Shown here: positions 11,424 to 24,409 of the stretch, in pieces
Numbering within the stretch: position 1 is the first letter of the stretch
Layout of the letters: the number at the start of each line of letters is the position of its first letter
Assembly: GCF_047675955.1 (NCBI RefSeq)
Contig: NC_132911.1
Coordinates: 81,342,208 to 81,406,207 of the forward strand
Direction: 5' to 3'
DNA from: Chlorocebus sabaeus
Taxonomy: Eukaryota; Chordata; Mammalia; Primates; Cercopithecidae
Length of the DNA stretch: 64,000 nt
Translations under genes and position numbers: made by a program
The notes under the pieces: model-generated
What the model was told of the DNA's origin: nothing
What the model saw: the letters and a program-made list of their open reading frames with translations, nothing else
Database searches by the model: none

Positions 11424-14400
11424 GTGAGTTGTTTTTTAGTATTTCAGAAAGTTTTACTTTACATACTGAGATCAAGTCAGTCCTTTTGACTTTAGTTGCT
11501 AAATGTTTAACTCTCTGTCTTGCAAAAGGTTATGAGTGTATGTGCTAGCTTGCATAATAAATTATTGGCTCCAAAATACGATACAGACTTATCTAAAATG
11601 GCACATGTTAAAAATTGTAACAGTTCTATTCCAGATTCTAAATAATGATGTCGTGGTCAACTTTGTTTTAAACTGTCAAGACATGTTCAAGGTAGATGTA
11701 CAAGAGAAAGAATACACTGTGTTTCTGTAGCACCTATCTGCCAATGGCATTCTCCTCTTTCTCCTTTTGGAGTCCAAAGGTTACATATGGCTCTGGTTGG
11801 CTTTCTTTTTTGTAAAAGTATCTGCTCTAAGCAAGACACTATTAAATTGAGAGACATTTAGAGTAGAATTTTTGGTCAGACCATCAAGGCATGTAAGAAA
11901 CTGTGAAGAAAGCAATAAAAATCTATGCTAATTTTGAAATATCCATGGAAACTTCTTAGTGAAACATCTTCTAGTATTGAATTTCTGCTTTGATCATCTA
12001 GGTATTTATGTAATGATTATACCTAATACAATGCTTTTAAATTTTATTATTTTTCAAATAAATGTTAGAGAATTTCCATTTTGAGTGTTGTCATTAAATC
12101 TTCTATACTTTCTGTCCTTTTCTTGGTTTTCTTAGTCTACTATTAAAAAAATAATGAAAGTAACATAGTCAACATGAATACCTATGTCGGCCCCACTCTG
12201 TCTTTCCCTTTTACTCTATTTGTCAAGAATTACACTTTGCTCGTTGAACTTTGGTTAAATTTAGTAATCACAGTCACAAAAAGCATACACATCTAAACTT
12301 TATTTTCTCCTGTCACTCATACCTTTGAGCACAGTCCTCAGGCCAGAACTAAAATGCGCATTTGCTATTAACTCATCTTTGGAAATGAAATTTTAAACTT
12401 ACATGACTTACAGAATATGTTGATATTGTCTATCAATATCATTTCAATATATTACATATGATGAATGTTTAAGTAGCCTTGTGATTTATAATTTATAAAA
12501 TTATGTTGAATATATTTTTATATTTGATTAATTTATGTCTGTTTTTCAATCCAAAGTTTTAATATTACAGGCATTAAAAATAATTCTACAGACTAGACTG
12601 ACACTTTACATGCTTCTAAATAAAGATAAACACTCAGATAAACTGTTTGCTCTTCATGTACCTTCAGCCCAGATGCCTTAATTCAGACAACAAAAAAGCT
12701 ACCTTTAGCAAATATTAAAAGTAGAAATTGATATTAAGAATTAAAAGCATATCAGGTGAAGTTTCTTACTGAATTACTAAGGTAATGTACTACTGTTATA
12801 AATATTATGATTTTTAAAAATAGCTAAATTATATTGGGGAATGAGATGCTTACAATACAGAGAACAATAAATGTATAAAAATGATTATAAACATCTAAAG
12901 CTAATTATAGTGTGTGATGTTAAGTTAATGTTATAAAATAATGACACTTTTTAAAAAACTTAGATATCAACTTAAAGGCACATTTTTAGTACACTCACAA
13001 AAATATTTATTTTTGATCTGGAAACCGGCATGTAATGACCTGCTTCTAGGATTTGATTTTATAAGAAAATCATGCTGTGATTCATCCAGTTAAAATGCAC
13101 AGAGTGATCAAACTTCAGCTCTATGTGCTTTATCTATATTTATCTATTTCATTTTCCTATATTGCTTGAGTATGAAATTAAGTAGGATATTCTTTTTCAA
13201 TGTGAAAGCATTGGTGAGGTATACAAATATCAGCTACAATTTAAGAAGGGTAGAATTGCCACAGTATTTTTAAGTCTATTTGCAGCAGTTTAACAAATAT
13301 GTCAAGAGTCATAAATTACAAATATTAATATGCCCTGTTATCAGAAAACGTTATTGACTGTTAAATAGACTGAAAAATGGTCATAATCAAAATGATGATT
13401 TCTTTGGAGAAACAAGATCACTTTTCCTTTAAAAAACAACCTTAATATCATATTGTTGTATGATATGCATACATGCGAGATGTTTGTACCTAAACATGAA
13501 AAAAAATATGCTACTGTGTAAGTGTGAAACAAAGTCAAATCCTTTCAGGCCTAAAAACAGATTTCCTTTTGTTTATTTTTCTCCTCTGAATAGGCAGGTG
13601 GCATGAATTGGTCAAATTAACCAATTGACTTGGTACTGGGCAGTGACAGATACGATGGTGTTCACCAGTCGGTAAAAAGACAAGCCAGGTATCATAAGAT
13701 ATTAAAGCTTTATAGTTATTTCCCTTAACCAATCCTCCCTTATTTGGCAAAGACTGGAGTTTGACAAAGTGTTGCGGGGTGATATGTATAAAGTATAAAG
13801 GTATGGTCAAAGACTTCAGTAGTTTAAGGGTTTGCAATGATAATAGAATTTTGCTGCAGAGATAAGAGGATCTTACTAGAAAACAACACTCTGGGGCAAT
13901 TGTTTTTTCAAATATGAGAAACACATTTATGAATTTTTTTTATTTAAGCAAAAAAGAATAGAGAAACAAATACAATTTTTTTAAATGTGTTGGAATTAGT
14001 CATAAAAATAAGAAGCATAATTTGTATTTTAAGGGATCTACTATAACTTAAAATATATGCAGGTTTCTACATGTATTTTCCTAATAATGGTAATGAGTCT
14101 TAGGAATTTTGGGGGGGCAAATAATTACCTCAAAATAATTTCTTTCATTCATTGACTTTGAAGTAGTCATTCAGAAACACCCAGGTTTCTATACCACCAA
14201 TATCTATTACTAGGCTGTAATTTCTTAACTAAATATAAAGTTTAAAAAGAAACATGTAAAAAAAATTGGTAATCAAAAGGAAGACATTTGAGTTATTAAA
14301 ATGTGACCCGCAAGTGTTTGGTTCCATAAAGTTGAATTTTGAAGAACACATTGGATTTAGGTTTTATTTTTCCCTCCGCTTTTTGAACTAAATGTAGAGA

Positions 14401-17400
14401 ACACACACCATACACTCAGTATAAGCCTGTTACACTTGAAAGATTTGTTCTGAATGTCCAGTGGGAACCTGGAAATCGTAATAATTTGTAGTATCGATTG
14501 AGTGAAGCTATGCAGCTGAGGCCTCCAGTGAATAGACAGGAATAGACATTTTATTGATTAACTTTTACAGTCATATTTTCAAGACTCCGCTGCAACATAA
14601 TTTTCACTTCCCAGCTTTGTGTTGCTGCATCATGAAACTTGGATTCTTCTCCTTTAACATTTACCCACTTGAGGAAAAAAGTATGGACATGTCTTGCCAG
14701 GGTTGTATTCTGCAGAGGTGTGTAACTTTCTGGGAAATGATTTCTCTAAAGTGATACTCTACCAAAAATAGTAAAAAGAAACTATCTGGTTATAACAGTT
14801 TTGGAAATATCATTATGGCTGCTATTTGGTAATTAAATTTCTTCATATTTTTCTCATTCTTTTCTTGCTTAAGAATCTTAATTTTTCTATTTCAAATTCT
14901 TGCATGTAACCATCAAAATGAATTATTTTGTGCTGACTTTGTTTTTAATCATTTATATGTTATATTTTATTAAATATGAGAAGCAAGAGAAAAATTATGA
15001 TTATAATAGTCTATAATTTAGTATGAAATGAAAACTATTAAATACTAAATCATTTTGGCCAACATTTCAAAGTATGAAATGTGAATATATACATATTGAA
15101 TATATGTGGTATTTCTATAATTCAGTGAAAGTTTTCTTTATTTATCTAAGCAAAGTATGTTGCATTTGCACAGATAAACATATTGCAAATATTTTGTGTA
15201 TAATCATGTTTATTTATCTCAAGTTCTTTACTACTTTGCATTTTTGGTCACTAGAACAAATGGCAGATTTTTATAGCTATGTATGTGGAAAAGATTTCAT
15301 ATAAGAGCTGATGACAAATAGACGTTAAATTAGATTTGAAAATGGAATTTTTAAAAATGTTGCATCAATTCCTTTTTAAAAACTCATATCTCTGAATATC
15401 TTATATTTCTGGCTTTGAAAAGTCTAGCAGCTTCATATTACTACACAAGTCTAAAAGATATAAAATATAATTAAATGATACCAAATTTAACAACAAATTT
15501 TAACAGTTAAGTAAGACAATTTATATTCTATAAAGTTTATACCTGATTTAGGTAATTTCAGTTTATTTTTATTTAAGATTGATAATTAAAGTAGAATTTT
15601 GATTCTAAAATTCATAATTTAAAAAGTATTCAAAGCATTTTAAGTTAGTAATTTACTGTTCATTTAATTGAAAATGATAAATTGAGTAAAATATTCTTTC
15701 TTATTAGTAAAAATGTGAAACTGATATATTTTCTCACTTCATTGAATGACTTTTATAATATTTAATACTTTTGTAGTTGGTTGTGTATATATTTTCAAAG
15801 ACAACTATAGGGAATGTGTTGTGATTTTTCATCCGTAGAGCTTTAATTTATTGTATAATAAGTATTATCAGCACCTTTATGTACAATCTATATGTAAAGA
15901 CAGCAGTTGTTGAAGTTCCACAGCTACTATAATTAATGGAGTACACTGATGTGTTGCAAAATTAGTTACTTGCATATATGTAAATATGTTTTTTACCCTA
16001 ATGGAATACATATTTTTTTACATAAAGCCAAAATGATTGAATAAAATATTTTGAAATTGATTATTTCCTTCTTCACATTAAAAGAATGAATAAAATAATA
16101 TATAAATAATATAGGTATTTTCATAACTTACGTGGCTTTTTAATAGAAGGTTCTTACTTGCATAATGAAGTATGTTTTGACCTTATTTATCAGAATAAGA
16201 AACACAGTTAAGACAGATCAAATAATAAGCATAAAATACAAAAGTCTGAATTGAGATTGATTTCAGCGTAATACTGTAGAGGAATCCCCACTTATTGATC
16301 AATTTTAAAGCCCATGCATAGCACTTAGAAAGATAAAGTAAGCAAGGTCAGATAATCAAAGCATTTAAATAGTAAAAACAGCAACTGCCACTGTAGACTG
16401 CTAAAATAAATCCATAATACAAATTGCTCTAGCAAAAAGTGGATGAGCAGCTGATCTTCCTATTGAACTCGGATACTGTTCAGTGACCACACTGGGAAAA
16501 GATTGGGAGAAATGCCTTCAAGATCAATATTGAGTGAGATGTAGCAGGGATTCATTTTGAACATGCAAGCATTACAGGTGTGAGAGTATAGACATTGTCA
16601 GGAAATGTCATCAGGTGGAGATTGTTTAATGTAGCTAAAAAGTGCCGTCTATGCATGATACTGCCAAACAATAGTAGTAGAAATGCTTTCTTAATTATTT
16701 CAATAAATTGTTTAAATGGGTTTGAGAAGGGCCTAGCATATGAAAGTTTACTTTATATTAAAATAGTAATGCAAATAATTACCAAAATAAATTAGTATTT
16801 CTCCATCAATATATTTTACACAAAATTATATCACTAATAGTTGTTTAGGATGTCAAATAATTATGTGGTGGTATTCACTGCAGAAGTATAAAACTTAATT
16901 ATAAAACAGGTGATGGAAAGATCACTTTTTGGAATGTTATAGGAAGAGAATACACTTTTGTTGTGACTCCTTTTTAAAACTTGTTGGAATTTGGGGAGTT
17001 CTAATTTAATGAAAGCATTTGAATTCTACTGGCTCACTTTATATTCTTGGCTTTAGTGAACTCCAGTGGGAGTTTTCAGTATGTAGATTTATGACCAGCA
17101 GAATTAGTTTTAACATTTTTAATTTCTTTTCTTACAAAGTTTGAATTTAACTTCTACTTGATGAGACATCTTCATGACTATAATGAAGTTTTGTGGGAAA
17201 CAACATAATTTAGCATAAATACTTGTAATTTTATTATGTTGTATTTTAGAACAAATTGATTCTTTGGACACAATGGACAATATTGTGATTTAATTATTCC
17301 TTTCCTTTTTTCAGGGTACCATAGGTGTCATCTTTATGTCATTTTCTGTTTTCATAGCTTCTAAATTCATGTACATATTAATTAAACAAACAGTTTTGTG

Positions 17401-17682
17401 TCTTGACAAGAGGATTTCCCACACATAGATTTCCAATGGAATATAACCATAGTCTCCTGGTAATTTCAATCTTTACAATATTACGGATTGGGAGATTTTA
17501 CTTTATTTACAAAAACTTCTCTAAGTGCAACTTCTTAATTAAATGACCTAATTTAAAATATTGAATTATTTTAATCTGTTTCCTTCTAGACCAGGGAAGA
17601 AAGAAACAAAATGGAGATTGGTTACATTTAAGACGGAATTTCTATAGCAAAAGAAAATACAAAAATCAGAATTGGGGCTTAA
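11424..17682. other. repeat-poor AT-rich stretch, 6.3 kb
   Basis: I recognise no Alu, L1, LTR or DNA transposon here. Open frames are short, apart from a 129-codon minus-strand frame at 13535-13924 without recognisable motifs. Composition is roughly two-thirds A+T. It could be intronic or intergenic. Confidence 0.55.
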
Positions 17683-17696
17683 AAGTTGTATAATCT

Positions 17697-17997
17697 GGCC
17701 AGGCACGGTGGCTCATGCCTGTAATCCCAGCCCTTTGGGAGGCTGAGGCAGGTGGATCATAAGGTCAGGAGATCGAGACCATCCTGGCTAACATGGTGAA
17801 ACCCCATCTCTACTAAAAATACAAAAAATTAGTTGGGTGTGGTGGTGCACACTTGTAGTCCCAGCTACTCGGGACGCTAAGGCAGGAGAATCGCTTGAAC
17901 CTGGGAGTCAGAGGTTGCAGTGAGCCAAGATCACATCACTGCACTCCAGCCTGGGCGACAGTGAGACTCTGCCTCAAAAAAAAAAAAAAAAAAGAAG
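17697..17997 (+). mobile_element. AluS, full length, with target duplication
   Basis: Runs from GGCCAGGCACGGTGGCTCAT to GCGACAGTGAGACTCTGCC plus an A tail ending AAAGAAG. The insertion duplicated AAGTTGTATAA, seen at 17683-17693 and again at 17998-18008. Confidence 0.96.
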
Positions 17998-18008
17998 AAG
18001 TTGTATAA

Positions 18009-19277
18009 CTTAGGCTTAGTTTTTTCCTTTCCCTTCTTACCGTAATGAATAGTTATTTACAACTATTGTAGTCTCCATGTTTACTGTATGAAATGCTGAT
18101 AGCAGCAATTTTAATGGTAAAATTGTGAAACAATATTCATAGCTGTCAGAAAAAGGTCATTCCATTTGCATTCATTAGAAACCTGGAGGACCGTGCAGTG
18201 TGTGTTTCCTTTGGGATGGTGCAGCTATTGATTTATATACAGCTGGAGGAAAAATTAATTAGGATTATATTTCACTTATTACTGCGGGCTGTGTAATAAG
18301 AAAGAAAAACACTTTTTGTTAGAAAGTTGAACAGAAAATACCTATATAGAATCATTCTTTCTTAAATCACAACTACTTCATCATACAATTTTTTTTTTAT
18401 AACCTAGTTAAAGGCTTAGCATTTGTGGCAATTTAATTAGCACCTTGAAAAATAAGTAGTTTAGTACATATCTTATATTAATAATGATAATTTAAATTAA
18501 GCAAAAGAGACATTTTCTCCTTGTTAGTTGAAACTTTCCTTCTCTAAGCTAAGTCTTTGTATATTTGTCGACAGTGAGTTTGCAGGCTTGGGAGACTTTT
18601 TGCCAAAAGAGTTAAATAAAAAACAAAACAGAGACCAGAATCAGGTGAATTCTCAGGGTGAAGAAACATATCCCACAAATGAGAGTTTTAGTTCTAAGTA
18701 TGTATTTGGCTTCTTTCCATGAACATCACGCATAGTTTTTATATGTGACACATGTTTGAGTTTCATCAAATTGTAGCTACTTTTAATTAACAGCAGAGAA
18801 TAATTTCAAAATGGGGTAGTCAGATGATAAAAGGTAATTTTTGTGTGTTCAAGACATACTTTATGAATGGAAACATCTGCCTATGGTGACCTTTCTAACA
18901 TTAAAATTCTATAAACTCTCCTATTGTTTTTTAGATGAGTAGCATTTAAGAGAAACCCACTTCCTGGCCAGTGGTGAGCAATGAAGTGTTGAATCAGCAT
19001 TTATGGGAAATACAATATCAAACAGAAGCCTTTTGATGCCACTGTAATATGCTAAAAGTAAAGTATATAAACTCATTACTACTATTAGAAATTCATAGGC
19101 TTTATGAAAAGAGCTTATGAAAGGTCATCAAGAAAAGAGTATAAATCTGGGTTGCTAATATATTTTATAGATTAAACATTATCTAAGAAATGATGCCTAG
19201 GATTAAAAAATACAATGCTCCCCTCTCAAAACTTTTAAATATTTTTTCTCAACTATGACCATAAAAATCTATTTATC
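18009..19277. other. unique DNA with a possibly constrained core
   Basis: No gene or repeat identified. Positions about 18185-18305 have balanced composition with several ATTA/TAAT homeodomain-type words (AAAAATTAATTAGGATTATA), unlike the flanks. A 64-codon frame at 18528-18722 has no recognisable motif. Confidence 0.45.
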
Positions 19278-19577
19278 GGCTGGTTACAGCGGCTCATGCC
19301 TGTAATCTCAGCACTTTGGGAGGCTGAGGTGGGTGGATCACCTGAGATCAGGAGATCGAGACCAGCCTGACCAGTATGGTGAAACCTGTCTCTACTAAAA
19401 AAAATACAAAAATTAGCTGGGTGTGGTGGTGTGCACCTGTAATCCCAGCTACTCAGGGAGATGAGACAGGGGAATTGCTTGAACTTGGGAGGCGGAAGTT
19501 GCAGCAAGTTGAGATCACGCCACTGCACTGCAACGTGGGTGACAGAGCAAGACTTCGTCTCAAAAAGAAAAAAAAAG
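19278..19577 (+). mobile_element. AluS-like, full length
   Basis: Starts GGCTGGTTACAGCGGCTCAT and ends GGTGACAGAGCAAGAC with an interrupted A tail. Both arms are present. CTATTTAT before it and CTATTTCT after it may be the target duplication. Confidence 0.93.
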
Positions 19578-20554
19578 CCTATTTCTGAATATATCTAGTG
19601 GAATATAAATTTAGTGAACTTTTTTCCTTTTCATCTCTTTTTCAAATACTTGGAACTCTTTCAAGAGAAAGAAGTTTTTACCTTGAGTAATTTGGGACTT
19701 TGCTTTCTAGAGTGATTCATGATATTTTCCATGATGGCACATTTTGCATTCATTTGCAAAAATCCTATGAGATCATTATATGAGATTCATTGCAAGCCCT
19801 TGGCTTTTGTAGTGAATCTAGCTTTTTCAGCTTGTTTTGGGGGTCATGCTATGTGCTAAATTAATTAGATAACTAAGAGTTATATAAAATCATGGAAGTA
19901 CAAGGCTAAAATTTTGAATTACTTTCTTTACTAAAACAAAATGACCAGATCTATATTTCTTAGGAAAATTTGTTAATCAAGAACCAATTAATTTATTGGT
20001 TCACATTTTATTGAAAAGATAATATTTTAAAGATATTGATTTCTTAGGTTGTGAGAAACACAAAAGATAACTCAGATATGGTTCTTCACCATGAAGTGCT
20101 TATAAACTAGTAGGGAAAATTTCATGGAAAAAGTGGATAATATGTAATATGTTACTTAAGCATAAAAGAAAATCATGTATAAAACAATGAGTGACATCTT
20201 CCTTTCAGAATGGTTATTAAAGAAGAAATAATTGGGAATTATATTTTCAAAATGGGTAAATATTTGACAGAGTATTTTACATGGACAAAAGACTAAAGAG
20301 CAAAATCACAATGATGAGAAAGTATCTCTTTTTTGCTCTAGAAAATGGTAGATCATTTCCTAGAGAATATTTAAATGACTAGACAGGCAAGTTGAAACCA
20401 CAATAGGGGAAGTCTTCTATAGGAGATTTAGGAATTTATATTTTGCTTAGATGTAATGGAGAGATTATGAAGAGTCATGAGCATGGAAGCATATATGATC
20501 ATAGTAATTCTAGAGAAGAAACAATCTTACTTTCTCTTTTCCCCGAACATTTCA
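19578..20554. other. AT-rich DNA, possibly an old LINE remnant
   Basis: Words at 20085-20500 such as TATAAACTAGTAGGGA and GGAGAGATTATGAAGAGTCATG look like a strongly decayed ancient LINE or LINE-like repeat. The match is too weak for a firm call. Confidence 0.3.
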
Positions 20555-20825
20555 CCTGGCTTATTCCCAATCATCCTTAGAAATTGACTGTTGGTTTGGC
20601 TCCCCCGTGTGCCTGACTCCTCACCCATTCCAGAATGACCTATTATCTCACATACTCTGTGCTTGCATGACACCAAATGAATGCTCTATTATATAGTGTG
20701 TATCCCACCTTTCTATGCCTACTAGTATAATAATAAAGCCCATTTCCCCCACTGCATGGTTTTGAGTTCATTATTATCTTCCTGAACCATTGTAGGCACT
20801 GACATCTTTTCTTAGAGGTTAGATT
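20555..20825 (+). mobile_element. L2-like ancient LINE fragment
   Basis: The order CACCTGGCTTATTCC, CAATCATCCTTAGA, then ACTCCTCACCCATTCC follows the pyrimidine-rich 3' part of mammalian L2. Divergence is high. Confidence 0.4.
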
Positions 20826-21118
20826 AGTAACATATGAAGAGAATGAATTTAGCTCTGTGTCTGGTCCAATCTGTTTCTAATCACTATAAAACATACTGAA
20901 ATGCTGGCCTGACCCCTAGCATCTTTTGAGAATAGTTTCAGACAATGGTTCTATGAGTGGGAGAAATGGATTGGGTAAATGGAAGCTTTATTGAGGTAGC
21001 CAGACATGCTAGATGGCAAAAAATTCTGAAATAAGTGTGCTTACAATTCTGTTTTCAGTATTTGGTGGGAGAAAAAAGGAAGAGAGATAAAGTATAGTAG
21101 TAAATGAAAAGGCGTGAG

Positions 21119-21139
21119 ATCTCAAAAGTCTTTTGAGAT
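21119..21139. repeat. 10-bp perfect palindrome
   Basis: ATCTCAAAAG, one base, then CTTTTGAGAT. It lies directly upstream of the old L1 3' end. No function is evident. Confidence 0.8.
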
Positions 21140-21144
21140 TTATT

Positions 21145-21345
21145 GCATGGCATGGTGACTATCGTTAGTTATAACGATTACACTTTCTAAATTGCTAAGA
21201 GAGTAAATTTCAAATGTTCTTACCACAAAAATGATAAATATTTGAGGCAATAGACATGTTAATTAGGTTGATTTAATCATCCCACATTGTATACATATAT
21301 TATAACAACACTTTGTACCCCATAATACATACAATACAAAAAAGG
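21145..21345 (+). mobile_element. L1M 3' end
   Basis: The words GGTGACTATCGTTAGTTATA, AATTGCTAAGAGAGTA, CACAAAAATGATAAATATTT and TACCCCATAATACATACAAT occur in the order of the 3' UTR of old mammalian L1 (L1MA/MB group). Confidence 0.8.
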
Positions 21346-21794
21346 GGGAGAGAAGACTAGGTCCTTATGTAATGTAGACTTGAACTTGAGGATATACAGA
21401 AGATAAAGAGCTAGTGGGCATGGGCAAGAAGTAAACTAAGTAATTGATAGAGCAATAAATTAAAAGATGTAGCAGATATGTATGATATGTAAAGACAGAT
21501 ACTTAGAGGGATATCCTTTACATTTGAGAACAGGCAAGGGTGGGTGATAGGGATGTGGGAAAAACTTGAGGGCATGTCAGGAAAATGAGAATGTCATCTG
21601 AAATAAAATCTTCTAATAAAACTAGTAAGATAGGGATTTGGAGTACTTTGAGCAGGATTGTCAAAAACTGTAAAACGTAAAACTATTGAGAGAAAGATGA
21701 GAAGGCAGCATTACTAAGTTGTGCTTAAGGAAAATTACATTCTCAATATGTTGAGCATTTATTGGACAAAGATAACCAGCTTAAAATGAATTTG

Positions 21795-21935
21795 AAAATG
21801 TTAAATTCATTCAACAACTATTTATTTAGGTCCTACTCTGTGCCTAACGCTGATCTAACCCCTATATATGAACATCACATAAAACAACAAAATTCCTGCC
21901 CTCAAGGAGGTTATATTCTAGTGGGCAGTCAGATA
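21795..21935 (-). mobile_element. L2 3' fragment
   Basis: ATTCAACAACTATTTATTTA, then CTACTCTGTGCCTAACGCT, ATTCCTGCCCTCAAGGAG and TATTCTAGTGGGCAG is the reverse complement of the L2 tail. An (AT)n run follows at about 21937-21953. Confidence 0.65.
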
Positions 21936-21989
21936 AATATATATATATATATGACAAATATGTTATATTTAAATATATTAATCATATAT

Positions 21990-23524
21990 TTTGTTACATA
22001 AATTATATGTGTCATACTTAAATAATATATCTACACATATATATTAGTATAGGCTACATCTTTCATGGATTTTATCATTTTTTCATCTTATTAAAAGAGA
22101 CTTGGCTATCAAAAATTTGAAAGCACTTGGATGCCACAGAGTTCTCCAGGTCTGAGAACATTTTTTGTTCTGGAATCCGTTCTCTTTTTATGATTTGCCT
22201 GCTTTCTGAAGACTGGAGAAGGGGACATTTTAATGCCTGTGATAAGAACTCTGGGAACTTTATAACAATGAATGACAATGTTACTAAAATACATGTCCAA
22301 ATTACAGTTGCTCTTTTCCTTTCAGATACCTTACATTCTTTCTCTTCTTTTAACTTTGAGTTTTGTCTTGGGTCTTTTCTTTTGGCCCTCCTCTTGACTC
22401 TTGATCACATTCACGGCTTCACTTACCGGAATGAATGAAATGGGAGAGTCATTGAGCTATCTAATATAGGCAGCAAAGATCCTCTCCCTCCCATGTTTGT
22501 TCTGCTCCTGGAAAAGTAAAATTAATCTAATGTATAAGTTAAAATTAGTCTATCCTTTATCGTGGTTGCCACTGAATCTCTCTACTTTCCTGGAGGCATG
22601 AAGTTGAGTTAGTGTCTCTTCCACTGCCATGCCATCTGGCCATCTTCCTTTCACTTTATTCCAATAACACTTAGCAGACGTGGATTCAAATTGGTGGTGA
22701 CTTCCAGACATATGCACTATTCTTGATTTGAATTAAGGTAAAAGGGAAGCCCAGGCTTATGTAGCATAATTAACTGGACAACACCTCAAAAGAACTCGGA
22801 AGTATACACTCAGAGATGAATTAATTTAATTTTTTTTAAAAATACGTATTTAAAAGACTAAAGCAAGTATAAATACAGATCTGAGAAAGGCTTTAGACTT
22901 AATTATCACAGTCCAAAGTAAAGATTGTTGCTATGACATATTGCCTTACCCATCTACCTAATTGAAGTCATGTTTTTAGTTGCTAATATACTGACTGCTG
23001 ATGGAGAAATTTGTTTCTGTTTGCTTGTGTTGAGTTTGCTTTATCCTCCTCACTCTAGAGCCTGATGTGTCCTTTTTTATGACCTTGGATATGTTCCCAA
23101 TTTCATCCAATCATTCACTTAATTGAACATTATCTGATTACCTCCCCACCTGGGCGGGAGACCTCCAAACACTGTAAATATTCATATGCTTCAAATGTAA
23201 GTGAAGGTCAAACTCATACATAACTGAACACCTTTACCCAGAGCATCACAGATGTCTCGTTTCTACAAAATAGATGTTGGAAACTACAAGAATGAATAAA
23301 TGAACTCTCCACAGCTTACTGCCACGTAAACTTGAAAGTCTTGTGATACCCAGTGGCAAATCCAAGTGTGGTGACAAGAAATACAGTGGTGACACTTGAG
23401 TAATCAGATAATCAAATATTGTAAGAGAGGCTATATCTCACTGAAGCCTGAACTAATGTGAAATTATTAGAAAAAGAGAGACTCTAATGAGAATTCAAAA
23501 TAGCATAATAATGAAATATATGGC
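21990..23524. other. AT-rich DNA, nothing recognised
   Basis: Overlapping short frames occur on both strands at 22075-22438 and none has recognisable motifs. No confident repeat. Confidence 0.45.
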
Positions 23525-23775
23525 TTCTCATTTAGTGAGGACTCAATGTGTGCCAGGCTTTATATTATTTTGGTTGTACCTACAATAAAATTATTGTTTT
23601 ACCTACAATGTTTCATTGAATACTCACATCAACTGATCAAAATCAATATTATTATGATTGGTTATTAGATAAGGAAGCTAAGGACTGTAGAGATTAGATA
23701 ATTTTCTGGTATATCGATATCTAAGATTTAACCTCCGGCATAGCTAGGTCCTGAAATCTATATACTCAGCTATTA
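23525..23775 (-). mobile_element. MIR-like fragment
   Basis: AGTGAGGACTCAATGTGTGC, CAGGCTTTATATTATTTTGG and, later, GATAAGGAAGCTAAGGACTG follow the antisense order of MIR. Strongly decayed. Confidence 0.45.
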
Positions 23776-23884
23776 AATAAACTACATCAATTTAAAGCTA
23801 AAAATATGCATGAAAAAAACCTTAGTTGATTGAGGGAGAAGATTCAGAGTGTCTATTTAAATAGATTTTGGAGTGAGAACACTA

Positions 23885-23954
23885 ATTTCAACAGCTATAG
23901 ATTATACCAGTAAGCAGATCATAATGCTACAGTTATAATTTATAAATGTGGTGA
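23885..23954. repeat. 70-bp segment copied 2457 bp downstream
   Basis: This segment, starting ATTTCAACAGCTATAG and ending AATGTGGTGA, recurs at 26342-26411 with one difference (A at 23942, G at 26399). It is not a family that I recognise. Confidence 0.95.
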
Positions 23955-24352
23955 TAAATAAATAATGAAAATAATACAAAATAAGCCTTAAACATAAATA
24001 GAAAATTATAGCATGTCTATTAAAAATATTCTAGAAGAAACCCTTAACAACAGATCAAGTTTCTGACCAATGGGCCAGAATGTGATATAATTAAAAAAAT
24101 TTTTGACCCATAATGATGAAATAATCCAACTTGCTTGATATATTTATAAACAATAACTATTATTAAATGTAAACATGCATACCTCATACAACCAAAATAA
24201 TATAATTTTAATAGGGGAACTAGTGCAATTGTAGAAACTGCAAGATAACAAATTTTCCTTGATAGTAGAAGTAGTTCTCTATGTATTTACTTGATATTTA
24301 ACAGAAATAAGACTCTATGGTGCTTTGAAGAAAATTCTGAATATTCACCTTC

Positions 24353-24409
24353 AGTGAAGTGATGTTCACGAATGTGTGTGAAGTGAGTGAAGTGATGTTC
24401 ACAAATGTG
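24353..24409. repeat. 33-bp tandem duplication, about 1.7 copies
   Basis: AGTGAAGTGATGTTCAC begins at 24353 and again at 24386, followed by AATGTGT in both copies. One G/A difference separates them. Confidence 0.9.

Noticed and set aside
13535..13924. 129-codon minus-strand open frame
   Set aside because: It is the longest frame outside repeats, but it has no recognisable motif, no splice or promoter context, and no coding-like repeat or domain pattern. A 64-kb window can give such a frame by chance.
22127..22438. 103-codon plus-strand frame overlapping minus-strand frames
   Set aside because: Open frames on both strands over the same bases and no motif; most likely chance.
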